From Ligula intestinalis (Eukaryota; Platyhelminthes; Cestoda; Diphyllobothriidea; Diphyllobothriidae), in NCBI GenBank assembly GCA_036362985.1, contig JAYGXS010000003.1:51018977-51082976 (forward strand): a DNA stretch of 64,000 nt, read 5' to 3'. Numbering within the stretch: position 1 is the stretch's first letter; each line of letters starts with the position of its first letter. The position numbers were made by a program, and so were the translations under genes. Positions 52,561 through 64,000 of this stretch are shown one piece after another. The notes under the pieces were generated by a model, which worked only from the letters and a program-made list of their open reading frames with translations, was not told the origin of the DNA and ran no database searches.

Positions 52561-55006
52561 GATGACACGGGCCTTACAAATCTACTAGGTATTATATCAA
52601 GTAGGCAAACAGAATATAAGATAATTGCAGGAGACTTAAACCATCCAGAAATAATCTGGGCAGAACTATCAGCCCCATCCAGACACGATGAATTATTATC
52701 ATCAATTGTCTTTTATAACTGGACGAAAATAATAAACAAACCAACCAGGGGAAACAATATACTCGATGTTATTCTCACCAATGATATCTGGCCCTTATAT
52801 ACGCACTACGACAGCTTAACCTTTGATAGTGATCATAAGACAATAATAGCAGTGCTCCCTCTTAACATTAAAATAAGACCTGCTCCTAGTTACACTTCTA
52901 TGAACCCCAAAAATCTTGACATTGAATCGATGAATAGCTATATGAGGTCATTGGATTGGAGCTCTTTCCTCTTAACAACATCCCCTGTAGAAGCTGTTAA
53001 CATATTATATGCCAACCTTAATTTAATTTGAGATACCCTAATTGACGAGAGATCCCCATGTAAGAAATCACTAATCCCAAACTTCCTTTCCAAACGGCTA
53101 AAAAATTTTAAACAAACAACTCCACGACCCATGTATTTGTTATCTATCTACGCTTAGACACATTACAGCGATTCACGAGTTAGCCCAGAACATTGAAACA
53201 AATAAGAAAATAGCAGCAGAACATCGGGCAATCTATTCCCCAGAAGGGACAGCCCAAATCTTCCGGAAACAAATAAAAATAATCAAAAACAAGGCCCCCA
53301 AATCATGCTTGATGACCAAGGAATAGTAGTTACAAATGACAACCAAATAGCAAATCTTTTTAACGAGTATTTCTCAACCAACTATTAAGTCGAGGAAGAA
53401 CCAATCCCCCAACCAAGAGAAATGAAGGCACTGGTATTAAAAGAGATATTGTTTAACGAAGAAACTGTAGAGAAAGCTATCCGCCAACTGTCCAATTTCA
53501 CATCATATGGAACGGATAGAATCCCTCCTTGCATACTGAGACATATGACATATGCCCCAATACTTCTGTCTAACCTTTTCTCGTTACTGCAGTCTAATGG
53601 TACTTATCCAGAAATATGAAAAAAAAATCATGTATCACCCCAATTTACAAAAACGGAAATCGGTCCAATGCCCAAAATTATCGTGGTGTTCACCGAACAT
53701 CAGTTTTAGCAATAAACTTAGAAAAAATAATTTATAACCAAATTTTAGACCATCTGACAAATGTAAATCTCATACCTCCCTCTCAACATGCCTTTTTACC
53801 CAAAAAATCACTTCAGTCCTGCCATCTCACTTTCTTCGAATTCTTCTCCAGAAATCGAGATGATGGGAACACGATAGCTACAATTTACTTTGATCTAAAA
53901 AAAGCCTTTGACAAAGTTCCCCATAAAAGACTGATCGTGAAGCTAGTGAGTCCTGGGATTTGGCCCCCCTCCTTGATTTCCTAAAATCCTATCTTCAAAA
54001 CCGATTCCAAGTAGTACAACTCCGAAATATAGTATCAGAACCAGCTCATATAAGCAGTGGTGCTTTTCAAGGCACTATCCTAGGTCCCCTCTTGTTTCTC
54101 ATTTACATTCATGAGTTATCCACGATATCAACCTCTGCTAAAACATGTTTATATGCAGAGGACTTAAAACTTGCATATGCCTATAACAAACATTCGATAA
54201 GTAGTGTGCATAGAACAATTTAATTAGACCTTCGAAAACTAAACGACTGGAGTGTTCAGTGGCAAATGCCATTTTCACCAGCAAAATGTCATCTCATGAT
54301 TTTTGGACCACTAAAACTTCCCACCATAATGTTTAGTGGTCAAGAAATAAAAGAGCTGACATCTTTAAAAGATGTAGGTCTTAGCTATTCTAATACTCTA
54401 GACTTATCCCCACATGTTAAACAAATCGCACCAAAAGCCTATCAACTATGTGGCTTCATAAGTAAAAATTTCATATCAATTACACTTAAGACTAAACTTT
54501 ACAAAATGCACGTTTTACCTATTATAGATTACTGCTCAATCTTTTTCGGTACCATGTCATCAGATGACAGACAAAAACTAGAAAGAATCCAGAGAAAGTT
54601 TACGAGATTTCTGTGTAAATGCGATAACACCTGAGACTCCTATACAATAATGTATATTAGATATGGTCTTAAACCCCTCTGGCAAAGGCGACTCCAAAAT
54701 GGTTTAACTTTCCTATTTAAAGTGACACATAATCATAACATCCTAAGCAATAATATGTTAGCAAACCAAAACGATTCCCATCCCACCAGAAACAACCAGC
54801 ATACAATTCATAACGCTAAAGCTAGGATGGCCCAGCGATCAAATTTCTACACCATAAGATATGCGATCATATGGAATGCCCTACCCAACGATATTCGCAA
54901 AAGCCACAGTTTAGCCGAATTTAGAAGTAAGACCAAGTATTTCTTCTCAAATGACATGACGCATATATTTCTGAACAAAATCGGACACTCCAAACCAGTT
55001 CTTTGA
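52561..55006 (+). pseudogene. LINE-B endonuclease C-half and reverse transcriptase
   Basis: Continues LINE-B after the insertion. The endonuclease end has IIAGDLNHPEIIWAE and FDSDHKTI. RT pieces follow in several frames: SYGTDRIPPCIL, FDLKKAFDKVPHK, GTILGPLLFLIYIHEL, YAEDLKLAYAY (YADD changed to YAED), and the thumb/tail (LKPLWQRRLQNGL, IIWNALPNDIRK) to TGA at 55004. CR1-like clade. Several stops and frameshifts; inactive. Confidence 0.85.
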
Positions 55007-56276
55007 CATCCAATTCGGACCAAAAGGGATCTAACGGTTCAGAAGAGTTCCCACACATTTTGGGGAAAACTGGCCACCATTGGAGGCTATCCAGACGACG
55101 GTCCAGAGCGCTGATCAAATCAAACCTTAAGCAAAATTGTGCCTTGCTTCCTTTTCCAGTCCTTAAAAATAAAACAAACAAAAACTAAGGACAATTTATG
55201 TATTCCAATATTCTTCGACTAACATCTCAATGTTTATAAAACATTATAATGAAAGAAAATAGTTTTCTCTTCAAATATACTTAAATATATATTGTTTCCT
55301 CTTATAATATATCAGTAGTTTAAATGTTAATCATGTAAATCTCAATCTCACTTAGATATTCGACAAACAAAAGGCCAAGTGTCTTCTGCCGTTGCACTTG
55401 AATGACGATGGTGCTTCGCAATCAGCTTCCAGCTGCCTCGACCCACCTCAGACATCTGCAACGTCCCATCTTATCATCAAACTCCTGCCAATGGACAGCG
55501 ATTGTAATCTCCGTATCGAACAGACCCATACATGCGGAAGATGCGATGTCCTCTGTAACGAGCCGAGGATGTCGAGGTTGACACACACACGGAATGATAA
55601 ATGACCTGAAGATGTTTCGGTCATTGGGAGTGGCGAACAGAGTTGATAAACGCCAGAACAAGCATACGAACGGAAAGATTATGACAAAATATCGAAAGAA
55701 TGAACAGAATCTACTCTACTCGATATAAACGTATACGTACACGGATGATATATAATGTACAATAAGAAAATGCGTTACACGGATAAATGTCCCATCTGGA
55801 GTGGGGGGGGGGTGTTCTCTCATGTCCGTTCAATCACCGGCGGGGAATGTGCTGGGAATGTGTCCATTCCCACGACTACTCTGTTAGCATACGCCTAACA
55901 GATTGATAGCCTGCGCAAGCGGCGCACCATTCCCAGGCCCGCGAACTCCTCCTACGCAGCTGTCACGAGAGCGCGACGTGACTATCAATTTTCCCCTGAT
56001 CATGATTGGCCCATGTCGCTCGATGTCTCTCTGGCGTTCCCCTTTAATGTACATGTACGCTGTGTTTGACTCAATTTTGCACTTGCTCGCACTGACGCGC
56101 TGTACTGTGCTCTTGTCCGAGTACACTCTCTGTCTGGCAAACAGGTTTTCTCACTGCCTCTCTTACGGGCACTTTGGGGTACCGGTTCGTGCTGATTAGA
56201 ATAACCAAGGCGGGTCATAACAGCTACAAAGCCCAGTTCGCAAACAGGATAGAGGGAGCTTGCCATCTCTTTACGT
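55007..56276. other. LINE-B 3' region and unrecognised DNA
   Basis: Up to about 55350 AT-rich DNA that may be the LINE-B 3' UTR. A run of ten G at about 55803-55812. No gene is recognised. Confidence 0.45.
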
Positions 56277-56500
56277 GTGAACCGTGGTCTTCAGGCATCA
56301 GATTTCACAAAATTTGACGATTTCTGGTGCCTGGAGAAGGACATCAAAGAGCACTTGCGAGTGAAATTTATTCCAAAACAACTGATACTAGACCGCTTTT
56401 TGAACGTGTCGCAAATCATTTTTATGCTTTTGTTATTACGTAAAATACAGACAAACAGCATTCTTTTCTTGTACCTAACGAAGCTCTACACATAATACAG
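56277..56500 (+). repeat. Dispersed ~220-bp repeat, copy 1
   Basis: Closely matches 63780-64000 in the same direction, including the shared words TTGACGATTTCTGG, GACATCAAAGAGCACTTGCGAGTGAA and TTATTACGTAAAATACAGACAAACA. Here the plus strand holds an open frame with DDFWCLEKDIKEHLRVKF; the other copy keeps FWFLEKDIKEHLRVKF. Family unknown. Confidence 0.8.
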
Positions 56501-57234
56501 TACGTATGTAATGTATAGTGCCTATCCTGCGTTTGCTAATCAAGAACTAGGACTCTCCGGTTAGTGCGCCCGCCACTTTTTAAGCCCCATTTGGTCTGGG
56601 CCCGAGGTGAGCTTAATAGCCGGCGACTATTGTATCCCATTATCGCAGTCTAAAGCTCCTCAGTTTACTACCCCACCCTTATAACCCCCTAATACCAGGT
56701 GCCCGTAAGACAGAAGGACCTTGGTTTCTCAATATCACCCGATGCTATATGATGTCCATATTTGAAGGGTTAAAGGCAAGGAATGCTCTTGAGGACCTTG
56801 GTAATGCAAAGTTACCATATATTATTATAGTAAATATAAAACTCTAGAAAGATATGGTAACATAATAATCATTCGAGTGAGTTCTCACGGAACATTGCGA
56901 AGCAGAACGGAAGCAGACTTGAGTCAGCTAGCCAGACTATGTTGAAAGAAAACAGCTACCTAGATAGATCTGAGTGGAAAAAAGCAATGGGTTTTGTTGT
57001 AGAGATGTCAACAACTTCCGTCGCCAATTTGTTGTTTATGTAGCCAAAGCTGCGATATCGTCGTCTAACTTCGCCTTGTGTTAGTCCCCAAAAACGACAA
57101 GAAGAATGCAAAAGTAGAAAACTTTTTTCCATGCCTAGTACAAAGCACAACATACATAATTGGATCAATCAAATTGTGTTCGTAGTATTTTCCAAAGATT
57201 TGAAACACATTGTAGCACAACGTTCGCCAGAAGA
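56501..57234. other. No gene recognised
   Basis: No motif seen in the short frames. Confidence 0.5.
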
Positions 57235-57930
57235 GGTGAGCTACAATGCCTTCAGGAACTCTTCCGAGCTAATGGATGCCTAAAGTCATTTATCAAATAG
57301 AGCAAGTGCTGCGTGAACAGACGACAGACAGTGCAACAACAGCCCGAAGTTCGGAGGGCCATTCTCTACATAAAAGGGTTCTCAGAAGCTCTCACGTCTG
57401 TTGCAACCTGCTGGCGTAGGCATGGCCCATCGACCGCAGGTGACAATACGCCGCCGGGTGATACAACCTAAAAACAGACTGTATCCTACAGAAAGCTCTG
57501 GAGTTGTCTACAATATATTTTGCAACGATGGAGACTGCAATTACGTAGGAGAAAGAGGCCGCAACTTGCAGACCCTCCTCCATGAGCAAAAACTAGTGGC
57601 TCGGAGACTGAATTCAAACTCTAAACTTGCAGCACACGTTGCAGAGACTGGCCTTGACTTCGACGTTAAAGGAGCGACCATCGTAGGCCGAGGAACCTCA
57701 AAAGCCGAAAGGCTGACGCTTAAGGCATGGTACTCAGATGCCAACTCTGTGAATAGGCATCTAGACATGCCCGCAGCCTACAAAGTATTGCGCCATTATG
57801 GGGAAAAAGACAGAACAAAGCCAAATTAAAAGTAGAAATAGCAAGTGAAGAGAACCCCACAACGAACTGACCGGAAGAGGAGGCAGGGTTACCAGGACCC
57901 TCTACCAGTTGACAAGGCGCAACAATAATT
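57235..57930 (+). mobile_element. Penelope-like element fragment 3 (RT end and GIY-YIG endonuclease)
   Basis: Frames from about 57240 read LQELFRANGCLKSFIK and RRAILYIKGFSEALTS, the end of a Penelope reverse transcriptase. The frame 57401-57829 then gives a complete GIY-YIG-like module: GVVYNIFCNDGDCNYVGERG, LAAHVAETGLDFD and LKAWYSDANSVNRHLD. The 3' side (GGAAGAGGAGGCAGGGTTACCAGG) matches fragment 1. 5'-truncated; a stop lies before 57401. Confidence 0.85.
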
Positions 57931-59394
57931 GCTGTTCATGAACACCTGCTCCACTGACAGCTAAGTAGTGCACAACACTTTAATTGCCCCCCGACTCCAC
58001 TGACAGCTTATTGCTCTCTTCCCCATCCTTTTTGATTGCTGTATCTAACTCCTTGACAACCTGATGATTTCTGACAGTTTATTGGCATATAGCCACTATA
58101 ATTACCCTTTTTTGATTGCTGTTTCTCATCAATGAAGATGGAGTCCCGTAAGAGTTCAAAAGCTCAGAAAAATATAAATTGATGCAGTGCTTGACATGTC
58201 TTCTTGCTTATCCATGGAAATTCATAGTGATAAACGTAAATTCAGGAACACCGTAATCAAATAAAATGAATAAAGACAATTGTAGAGAAGTAAAAATATG
58301 AAAATGGGCTTCCATAATCTATCACCCTGCTAAAGGCAGTCCCATAGAGGCTCTGTAAGCCTATATACACCTGACACGTCACACCACAGACGAGGTCACG
58401 TGATGGCACTCGGTCGCATTGGCGTGGTTATTACAAACTGCATCAACGCTCGATCCCGTGTGGCCAGACAGCATATGCACACACACCGACGCTCAACATT
58501 TGGCCCCTCGTATCAGTGCGCGCGTACGTCCCGACGCCTGCCTACCCAGTCTGGGCTGACCAATCATCGCTCTGAGAATGACGCATACAAAAGCTGCTGT
58601 AGCCGCTTGTAACCATCTCTGCGCAGAGACCACACCAGAAGCCACCCCGACGGGAGAAGAACGCACACAGCATCGTGGTTCGCTGTTACGACCCCAGCCT
58701 TCACGGTCGAACGCCACAGCAGAGTGAGTGGCAACTTCTTCCTAACTGTTTTTATATCCTTATGTACAGAATAAACTGTTCCTAACTCTCTTGACTCTCA
58801 CCTCTTCTCCTCATGAAACGCGCTGAAAGATCACTGTTACTAGGGTTTACCCTTTTGAGCGTTAACTCCTCGTTATTCGCTGGTGTGGTTTTCAGTGCAA
58901 ATGATGACTCAGGTCTCTCGGTCCACACCATTCAACTGAAAAATATGCTGCTCGGATCCACCAGCGTCCTAGTATCGGCAAATTAAATTTCCTCATTCTC
59001 CGATTGGCTGAAAGTACAGATGCGCATATGATAATGCAGGTCTATGAGGCAAAAAGGTTGACACTAGCAATTGGTGCAATCTTCTATGTCTTCATGGACT
59101 TCTGAGATGGTAAAACCTTCGTTTTTTCGATTCAAAAACTACGACTGGTATTTCCAGTTGAACAAGTTGGAAATTCATCACGTCCATTTCCAGTGATTTC
59201 TGGTTTCCCTCTTAGAAAGGCTGTTTCCTCGTCCTCTTTACTGCGCACTCTTGCCCCTTCCTCCGAGAATTCTGCTCCTGTTGACCTCTTTGTTTCCAGT
59301 CAAATGCACATTGGTGTTAAAACTAGTCATTCGGCCAACTGATACTTGAATACTGTCGCCGAAACTCGTTCGGCTTTCCTGCCTTTAAATCAAC
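57931..59394. other. No gene recognised
   Basis: Moderately AT-rich; the frame 58400-58612 has no convincing domain. Confidence 0.5.
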
Positions 59395-60110
59395 TTTTAC
59401 ATATGTTTATTATGCCAGTTTACAGGCAATTTTAATGAGTTGGTAGAGCACCTCTTGGGTGCCTTCCAAAACCTCGAAGACAGGAAAAAACCTAAAACAA
59501 ACTCCCTCTTTTGCAGCCAGTGTTGGTTGATTTCCATTTTGTTTTGTCAATGCTGGGCAAGATAGGGAGTTTGCTTCAAGTGAAAAAAAACCTGGCTTCG
59601 AAGGTATGATACAAACGGAATATCTTTACAGTTGTGAACTGAGTTGACACCTCAGCAGGAGAAAAGTTACATATCTTTCAGGAACACTAGTTTGGGATGG
59701 AGAAGATTAGCACAAGAACACACTGTTCTTAGCCTTCCTTGTTTGTTTGTCGGCAAGAGTTGCGCACTATCAGCTGAAGGGTTAGCTAATTGTGGGCCGC
59801 AGCCTCTGCTGCATTATCTTCAGCATGATGCCTGACAGAGTTCAAAGTCCACGAATGCCAGCAGAGTGAAAGAGAGATTCCACTGAGTCAGCACCCGAAA
59901 TTCGTGAAATTTGTCCTAAATGCAGAAAACGAATGATAGCCCTTTGAAAAATAGGATAGCATTGCTGAGTTTTAATACGTCTGGACAGTTTATTCTAGAT
60001 TGATATGGTGTTTACTGAAAAGAATTGCCGGAACTTAACTGTGCATGCCATAGGAAGGAATAAAAACACATCTGGATGACTGGCGCACCGAGAGTGCTCG
60101 AGCTTCCACA
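59395..60110 (-). mobile_element. LINE-A copy 3, 5'-truncated
   Basis: Matches the 3' end of LINE-A1 (49118-49800). It starts at the 3' UTR (GTTTATTATGCCAGTTTACAGG) and extends to the last RT codons (EHSRCASHPDVFLFLPMA, FRQFFSVNTISI). No (ATT)n tail is present. Truncated about 0.7 kb from its 3' end, typical of LINE retrotransposition. Confidence 0.88.
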
Positions 60111-60819
60111 ATGCTTCCACCCCAACCCTCCCCCGCCACTGCATCAAGAGACAACTGTTGCGAGAGCTACTCGATATTGCTCCCCTCTCTATTTCGATTA
60201 CAGCTGTCACCACGGCTGACCTCAAGCGTTGCAATTCCTCCCCCCTTTGCTGGCACAGTATTGCCTCTATCCACGTCCCCCTTTCACGCTGGTGTTTTCA
60301 GACCTATCCTGAGGCCATAGGAATGGCCTCCAGAAATCATATAAAATTTGAGCCACATCCCCTCTCCTACTAAAACAAAAAAGATTTAGCGAGACTTATT
60401 ACACCTTGTGTTGCGTTATTGTTGAGCTTGTGCTGTTCTCTTGCATAGAGTCAGGTGATATGGCCAACGTCCTTTGCTCTTGACTTGGTGTATTCATTGT
60501 TGAGGTTTGCACATAGTTTATACTTTAGTATTTTGCTTAATAGTACTGTACTGCCCTGATAGTTGTTATCCTTGGTTTTGCACTATGCGTGATTGCTGGA
60601 CACAGTCGGAGAAATCAAGAAGACGAAACCATGACAATAATTAACCTCGACGTGAAAGTAACACACGACTGCTCAATCCAGATGCGCTGTAGATGCACTT
60701 GGACAGACTAAAGAAAAATCTAAACTGTTGAAGTCTGTCGAAAACCTCTGCAAGATGTTTCATGTGTTCCTGTGGGTACTGGTGGTCTCCTAGAGGTCAT
60801 CTATTCAGGCGTTATGTTT
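60111..60819. other. No gene recognised
   Basis: Nothing recognised beyond short frames. Confidence 0.5.
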
Positions 60820-61135
60820 TCGCCTGCATGGAAAGCCTATCTCACCTGGAATTCGAGGTATCGACAAGCTGGTTTCCGACCTCTCCATCTGGCCTGCAAT
60901 TCACAAAGATCTGAAGAGTTGTACAACATCTTGCCTCGGCTGCCAACAGAGCAAGGTCCAGGGATAAATTAAGGTCCAGCCACATCCTCCTGGACACGAT
61001 ATGCATCTGTTTCTGTCCAACGCTTGTATCTACCTCCCCACCTGCGTTGATCATTCCACTCAGTGGCCAGAGGCTTTTTTTTGCCGATTGTCGAGGTTTC
61101 TATAATTGTTAAGCTTTGGCGCGTCGATATCGACA
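60820..61135 (+). pseudogene. LTR-retrotransposon integrase fragment
   Basis: Frames read IWPAIHKDLKSCTTSCLGCQ (the end of the HHCC zinc region) and LPTCVDHSTQWPEAFFLPIVE (the start of the core), separated by a stop. An isolated Gypsy-like integrase scrap, with no LTRs seen nearby. Confidence 0.65.
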
Positions 61136-61162
61136 CTTTCTGTGGATGCTCTCACTAGCTTC

Positions 61163-61285
61163 GCTATATATTAGTATTCACTGGCATGTATGCGTACACC
61201 CATCTGTAAGAGGACACATTAATTAGCCCATGTTGCCATTAGAGTTCTCACTTAAGCCTTCATTGCGAGGCAGCTAGGATATAGG
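61163..61285. repeat. Repeat R, copy 1
   Basis: About 120 bp matching 61484-61602 at roughly 75-80%, in the same direction (shared GAGGACACA, CCATGTTGCCAT, GCTAGGATATAGGC). It flanks the SINE-like segment. Confidence 0.65.
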
Positions 61286-61299
61286 CCAAAGGAAATGAA

Positions 61300-61475
61300 C
61301 AGCAAAGACATGAGACACATGGAAGGCCTTTTCCGCCCAAAAACGCGTCATCGGCTAGTGATACACAACCCCAGAGAGGTTGCGGAAATTTCTACCACAC
61401 CGATGTTTGAACTCACGATATCTCCTCTCAGGGCGAACGTCCTAACAGTTGGGCTACGAGCTCACGGTCTTGCCG
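61300..61475 (-). repeat. tRNA-derived SINE-like segment
   Basis: On the minus strand TAGCCCAACTG (61456-61446) fits a pol III A box, and GAGTTCAAAC (61414-61405) fits a B box, with about 30-40 bases between. The layout resembles the head of a tRNA-derived SINE. No tRNA fold is complete. Confidence 0.5.
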
Positions 61476-61483
61476 GTATTAGA

Positions 61484-61602
61484 TCGGGGATATACTGTGG
61501 CATATATGCGTACTCCGATCTGCCAGAGGACACACCCATCCGTCCATGTTGCCATAAGAGCTCTCACTCGAGCCTCCACCGCGAGGCGGCTAGGATATAG
61601 GC
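61484..61602. repeat. Repeat R, copy 2
   Basis: Second member of the pair; see 61163-61285. A unit of about 320 bp (R plus SINE-like part) seems to be partly duplicated in tandem. Confidence 0.65.
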
Positions 61603-61697
61603 AGGACATCACCACATTTTAACTAATGCAAACTTTGTTGGAGGAAAGTGTTGTCCACTAGAAAAATTGAGTCGAGAATCCTCAAATTAAGGGTAAC

Positions 61698-61932
61698 CAG
61701 TTTGGAATTTGGAATTTGGAATTTATATTTTTCAGCGCCAGTACGGCACTATCTATACAAAGTTAATTTCGAAAAAAATAAAAATTCAAAAATAATTTGA
61801 CAATATGTGCAAGTAGACGTAGAAAGTCGTAATAATGTCAGCAGAAATTGTCCTTTTGGGGCAACATCAGCAATGTTTTGCAGGTAATTTTGAACTAAAA
61901 ACTAAAAATTATGGCAGTTAAAAAAACTCTTA
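61698..61932 (-). mobile_element. AT-rich ~220-bp short element, copy 2
   Basis: Reverse complement of 35757-35977. Here the short tandem end reads TTTGGAA three times, against two in the Gypsy-b copy. The same AACTGCCATAA end is present. No coding potential. Confidence 0.75.
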
Positions 61933-62214
61933 CAGTGAAAATGGAGACAGTGTTCAACTGGCCTCCATGTTCAAAAAGTGTGCAAGAGAAAAAAACTGCT
62001 TAGGATGATAGTAATAGAGCAGAAATAGGTGTATGTGGTCTGATGAAGGCGAGTATTCAACGAAACTGCCGCATTTTAGACTGAGTATTTCCGCGTGGCT
62101 TCGTGTGATTCAGCGGTTGTTAATGGAAACATCTAGGTTCTCGGGGGACACGAGGCAGAGAGAATAGTTTCAAGCGGATCTCCTGTATGCTAACTGAACA
62201 GATGATGGGAAGGC

Positions 62215-63333
62215 CTTTAGATTCAAATACACCATACATGAGGCCTACATTGATTTCCGAAAGGCCTTCGAAAGTGTTTGACACCAAATTCTCCTGCACA
62301 ATTCAAGACTGATGGGCACCGGAGGTAAACGTACCATGTGGATTGAGAATAACCTCGCTGGTCGTTCTCAAATTGTGTGTAGGATGACAACGATCAAGGC
62401 TCACAGTCATTGAGAGTGGAGTCCATGAAGGTAAATAGCTCGGAACGACCCTCTTTCTCCAGCTCGTTAATGATTGTGTACAGGAATTTGACTGTGACTG
62501 TGCCATGTTTGCAGAAGAGTTAAAACTATAAGGCTCATCAAGAGTGCTGCCAATGAACATGATTTTCAGGAAAATATGTGTCGATTAAACGGTAGGTCAC
62601 GCAGATGGCTCTACAGATGCACTGCCGATGCACCCTGCAATTTATGGGAAATCGAACTCTGGTACCTTATGCGCGATCCTACTATCCAAATGGTATCCAA
62701 CTCAGAGAGGCAGAAATACGGAAGGAACTCAGCATCTGGATGACAGAGAGCCTCAGGCCTTCCATAAATTGTTGTAAGGCGCCTAAAGCTGCAATTTCAC
62801 AGTTTTACGCTATGAAGCGGGCATTCACAGTTCTTGCTGATGACTATTTCTCTAAAAGATTCAATACGTTCATAAGGCCACATCTTGAATGCAAAATTCA
62901 AGCCCGGAGACCGTGCATGCGGCAAGATTAAAAAGTACTCGAAAGGATGCATCGAAGGATCACAAAATAAGGAACATGCTAAGGTGCACTAGCATATGAG
63001 ATCAACCTAAATAACCTTAATCTCTATCCTGTGAATTATAAGCAGTTACGGGGAGCTTTGGTACAGACCTTGCGTATCGTGTGTCGCTTAGTCTACGCTC
63101 CCGTGTGTGACAAATCTTTTCCACTTGCCACAACAACTAATCTCCGGGGGCATCCCTTCGAACGGTATGTGCCTCAAGGACGTTTGGATGTGAGGAAGTA
63201 TTGTTTTCACTGTATCGTGGAGCCGTGGAATAACCTACCTGTGGCGATTATTAAATCCAAAACCATGAAAACATTAAAAAACCATCTTGATATTCATATA
63301 TTACTGCACAACGTGGCCTATGGGACAAAATAA
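62215..63333 (+). pseudogene. CR1-like LINE reverse transcriptase, C-terminal half
   Basis: Frames read IDFRKAFES (RT motif), then SINCCKAPKAAISQF, FIRPHLECKIQAR and, in 63031-63333, NYKQLRGALVQTL, LATTTNLRGHPFE and VEPWNNLPVAIIKS. This is the thumb and C-terminal tail of a CR1-like RT, with the palm catalytic box lost in frameshifted sequence. Different subfamily from LINE-A and LINE-B; akin to the scrap at 39360. Confidence 0.75.
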
Positions 63334-63774
63334 CCGTGAAACACCAATGCACGATATAGGTGTCTACATTCTATTGACCGAAAACATTTTTACATTGCTT
63401 CTAATTCTTTAGATTTTGATGTGACAAATAGGGCGTTCAAAGGCGCAAACCTTCTTTTTTCCTCACGCACACACTGACTGACTGTCACCGCAAATAGCCA
63501 TTACGATAAAAAGGATCTATTTTTCATAATAAAGTAGTCGCCTGTTATAAAGCCCACGGTAAATTGGCCCGGCCGCGTATTTAGCCCAAATCAGCTTGGG
63601 ACGGAACTTTACATAGCAAAATCCGCTGGCTAATAAGCCCAGTCACCGGCTACAAATCGCAGTAAGAAAATTGTGTTTTTGATGATGATGATGATGCGGA
63701 GGAGAACGACGACGAAGAGCCAGTTCCCACTGCTATACAGATAATAAAGTGACTTAGATGAGAGCTGCACTCTA
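63334..63774. other. No gene recognised; short (GAT)n run
   Basis: A GATGATGATGATGATG run at about 63681-63696. No gene seen. Confidence 0.6.
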
Positions 63775-63779
63775 CACTC

Positions 63780-64000
63780 TTCAACACGGTCTACAGCCAT
63801 CAGATATCAAAAAAATTGACGATTTCTGGTTTCTGGAGAAAGACATCAAAGAGCACTTGCGAGTGAAGTTTTCTTCAAAACAACCGACACTAGAACGCTT
63901 TTTTAAGCGTGTCGCAAACCATTTTTTCTTTTTTTTATTACGTAAAATACAGACAAACAACATTCTTTGCTTGTACATAACCAAGCTCTACACATATTAC
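63780..64000 (+). repeat. Dispersed ~220-bp repeat, copy 2 (runs off the window)
   Basis: Matches 56285-56500 at roughly 85-88% by eye and continues to the window edge. See copy 1. Confidence 0.8.

Noticed and set aside
55560..55620. Repeat shared with 48390-48430
   Set aside because: Only about 20 loosely matching bases; too weak to call a repeat.
58400..58720. Cys/His-containing frame as a LINE C-terminal zinc finger
   Set aside because: The spacing of Cys and His does not fit any finger, and no RT sequence lies next to it.
62040..62085. Second hammerhead-like CTGATGA...GAAAC pattern
   Set aside because: No pairing for stem II and no closing stem; the boxes alone can occur by chance.

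Overview
The window looks like repeat-dense chromosomal DNA of an invertebrate animal, most probably a flatworm. Its mobile-element mix is CR1/Jockey-type and RTE LINEs, Penelope-like elements, Ty3/Gypsy elements and a Merlin-type transposase. Its one recognisable host gene has long introns with GT-AG borders. The species assignment is inference from this mix. There are no bacterial operons, rRNA genes or CRISPR arrays.

The host gene lies on the minus strand and is rebuilt here from four coding exons (29059-29005, 25496-25349, 18809-18602, 16800-16585). A probable 3' UTR exon with AATAAA follows near 16.4 kb. It encodes a 208-residue type I membrane protein with a signal peptide, six cysteines in the pattern C..C..CC..CC, one membrane span, a basic stop and a proline-rich tail with PPxY motifs. 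This is the layout of the STMC6 superfamily (Shisa, CYYR1, WBP1, VOPP1). All splice phases agree. Intron 2 holds an antisense LINE (about 19.9-23.65 kb).

Upstream of its start codon the gene has been invaded twice by same-strand Gypsy elements. Gypsy-a (29088-33553) sits 28 bp from the ATG, has two 300-bp LTRs, a 4-bp target duplication and a tRNA-Leu-type primer site. Gypsy-b (33667-38383) is older and is flanked by two copies of a ~125-bp sequence placed exactly like a target-site duplication. Gypsy-a later inserted into one of these copies.

Left part (0-16 kb): a degraded Gypsy element (Gypsy-c, 1.8-5.2 kb), a first copy of the antisense LINE family (6.06-8.8 kb), a false-looking assembly gap with duplicated flanks (10.9 kb), and two Penelope fragments (14.2 and 15.8 kb), the second inside a ~100-bp inverted repeat.

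Right part (38.5-64 kb): a foldback element, a CR1-like LINE family with three copies (A1 nearly intact at 49-52.6 kb, A2 at 40-42 kb, A3 at 59.4-60.1 kb), and an RTE remnant split by a 0.54-kb repeat. That repeat recurs inverted beside a Merlin transposase. A second CR1-like LINE was split by A1 with codon-level precision. The rest is a Penelope fragment, an integrase scrap, tRNA-derived SINE-like repeats and a further CR1 fragment. Almost every coding stretch except the host gene and LINE A1 ORF2 is broken by stops or frameshifts.
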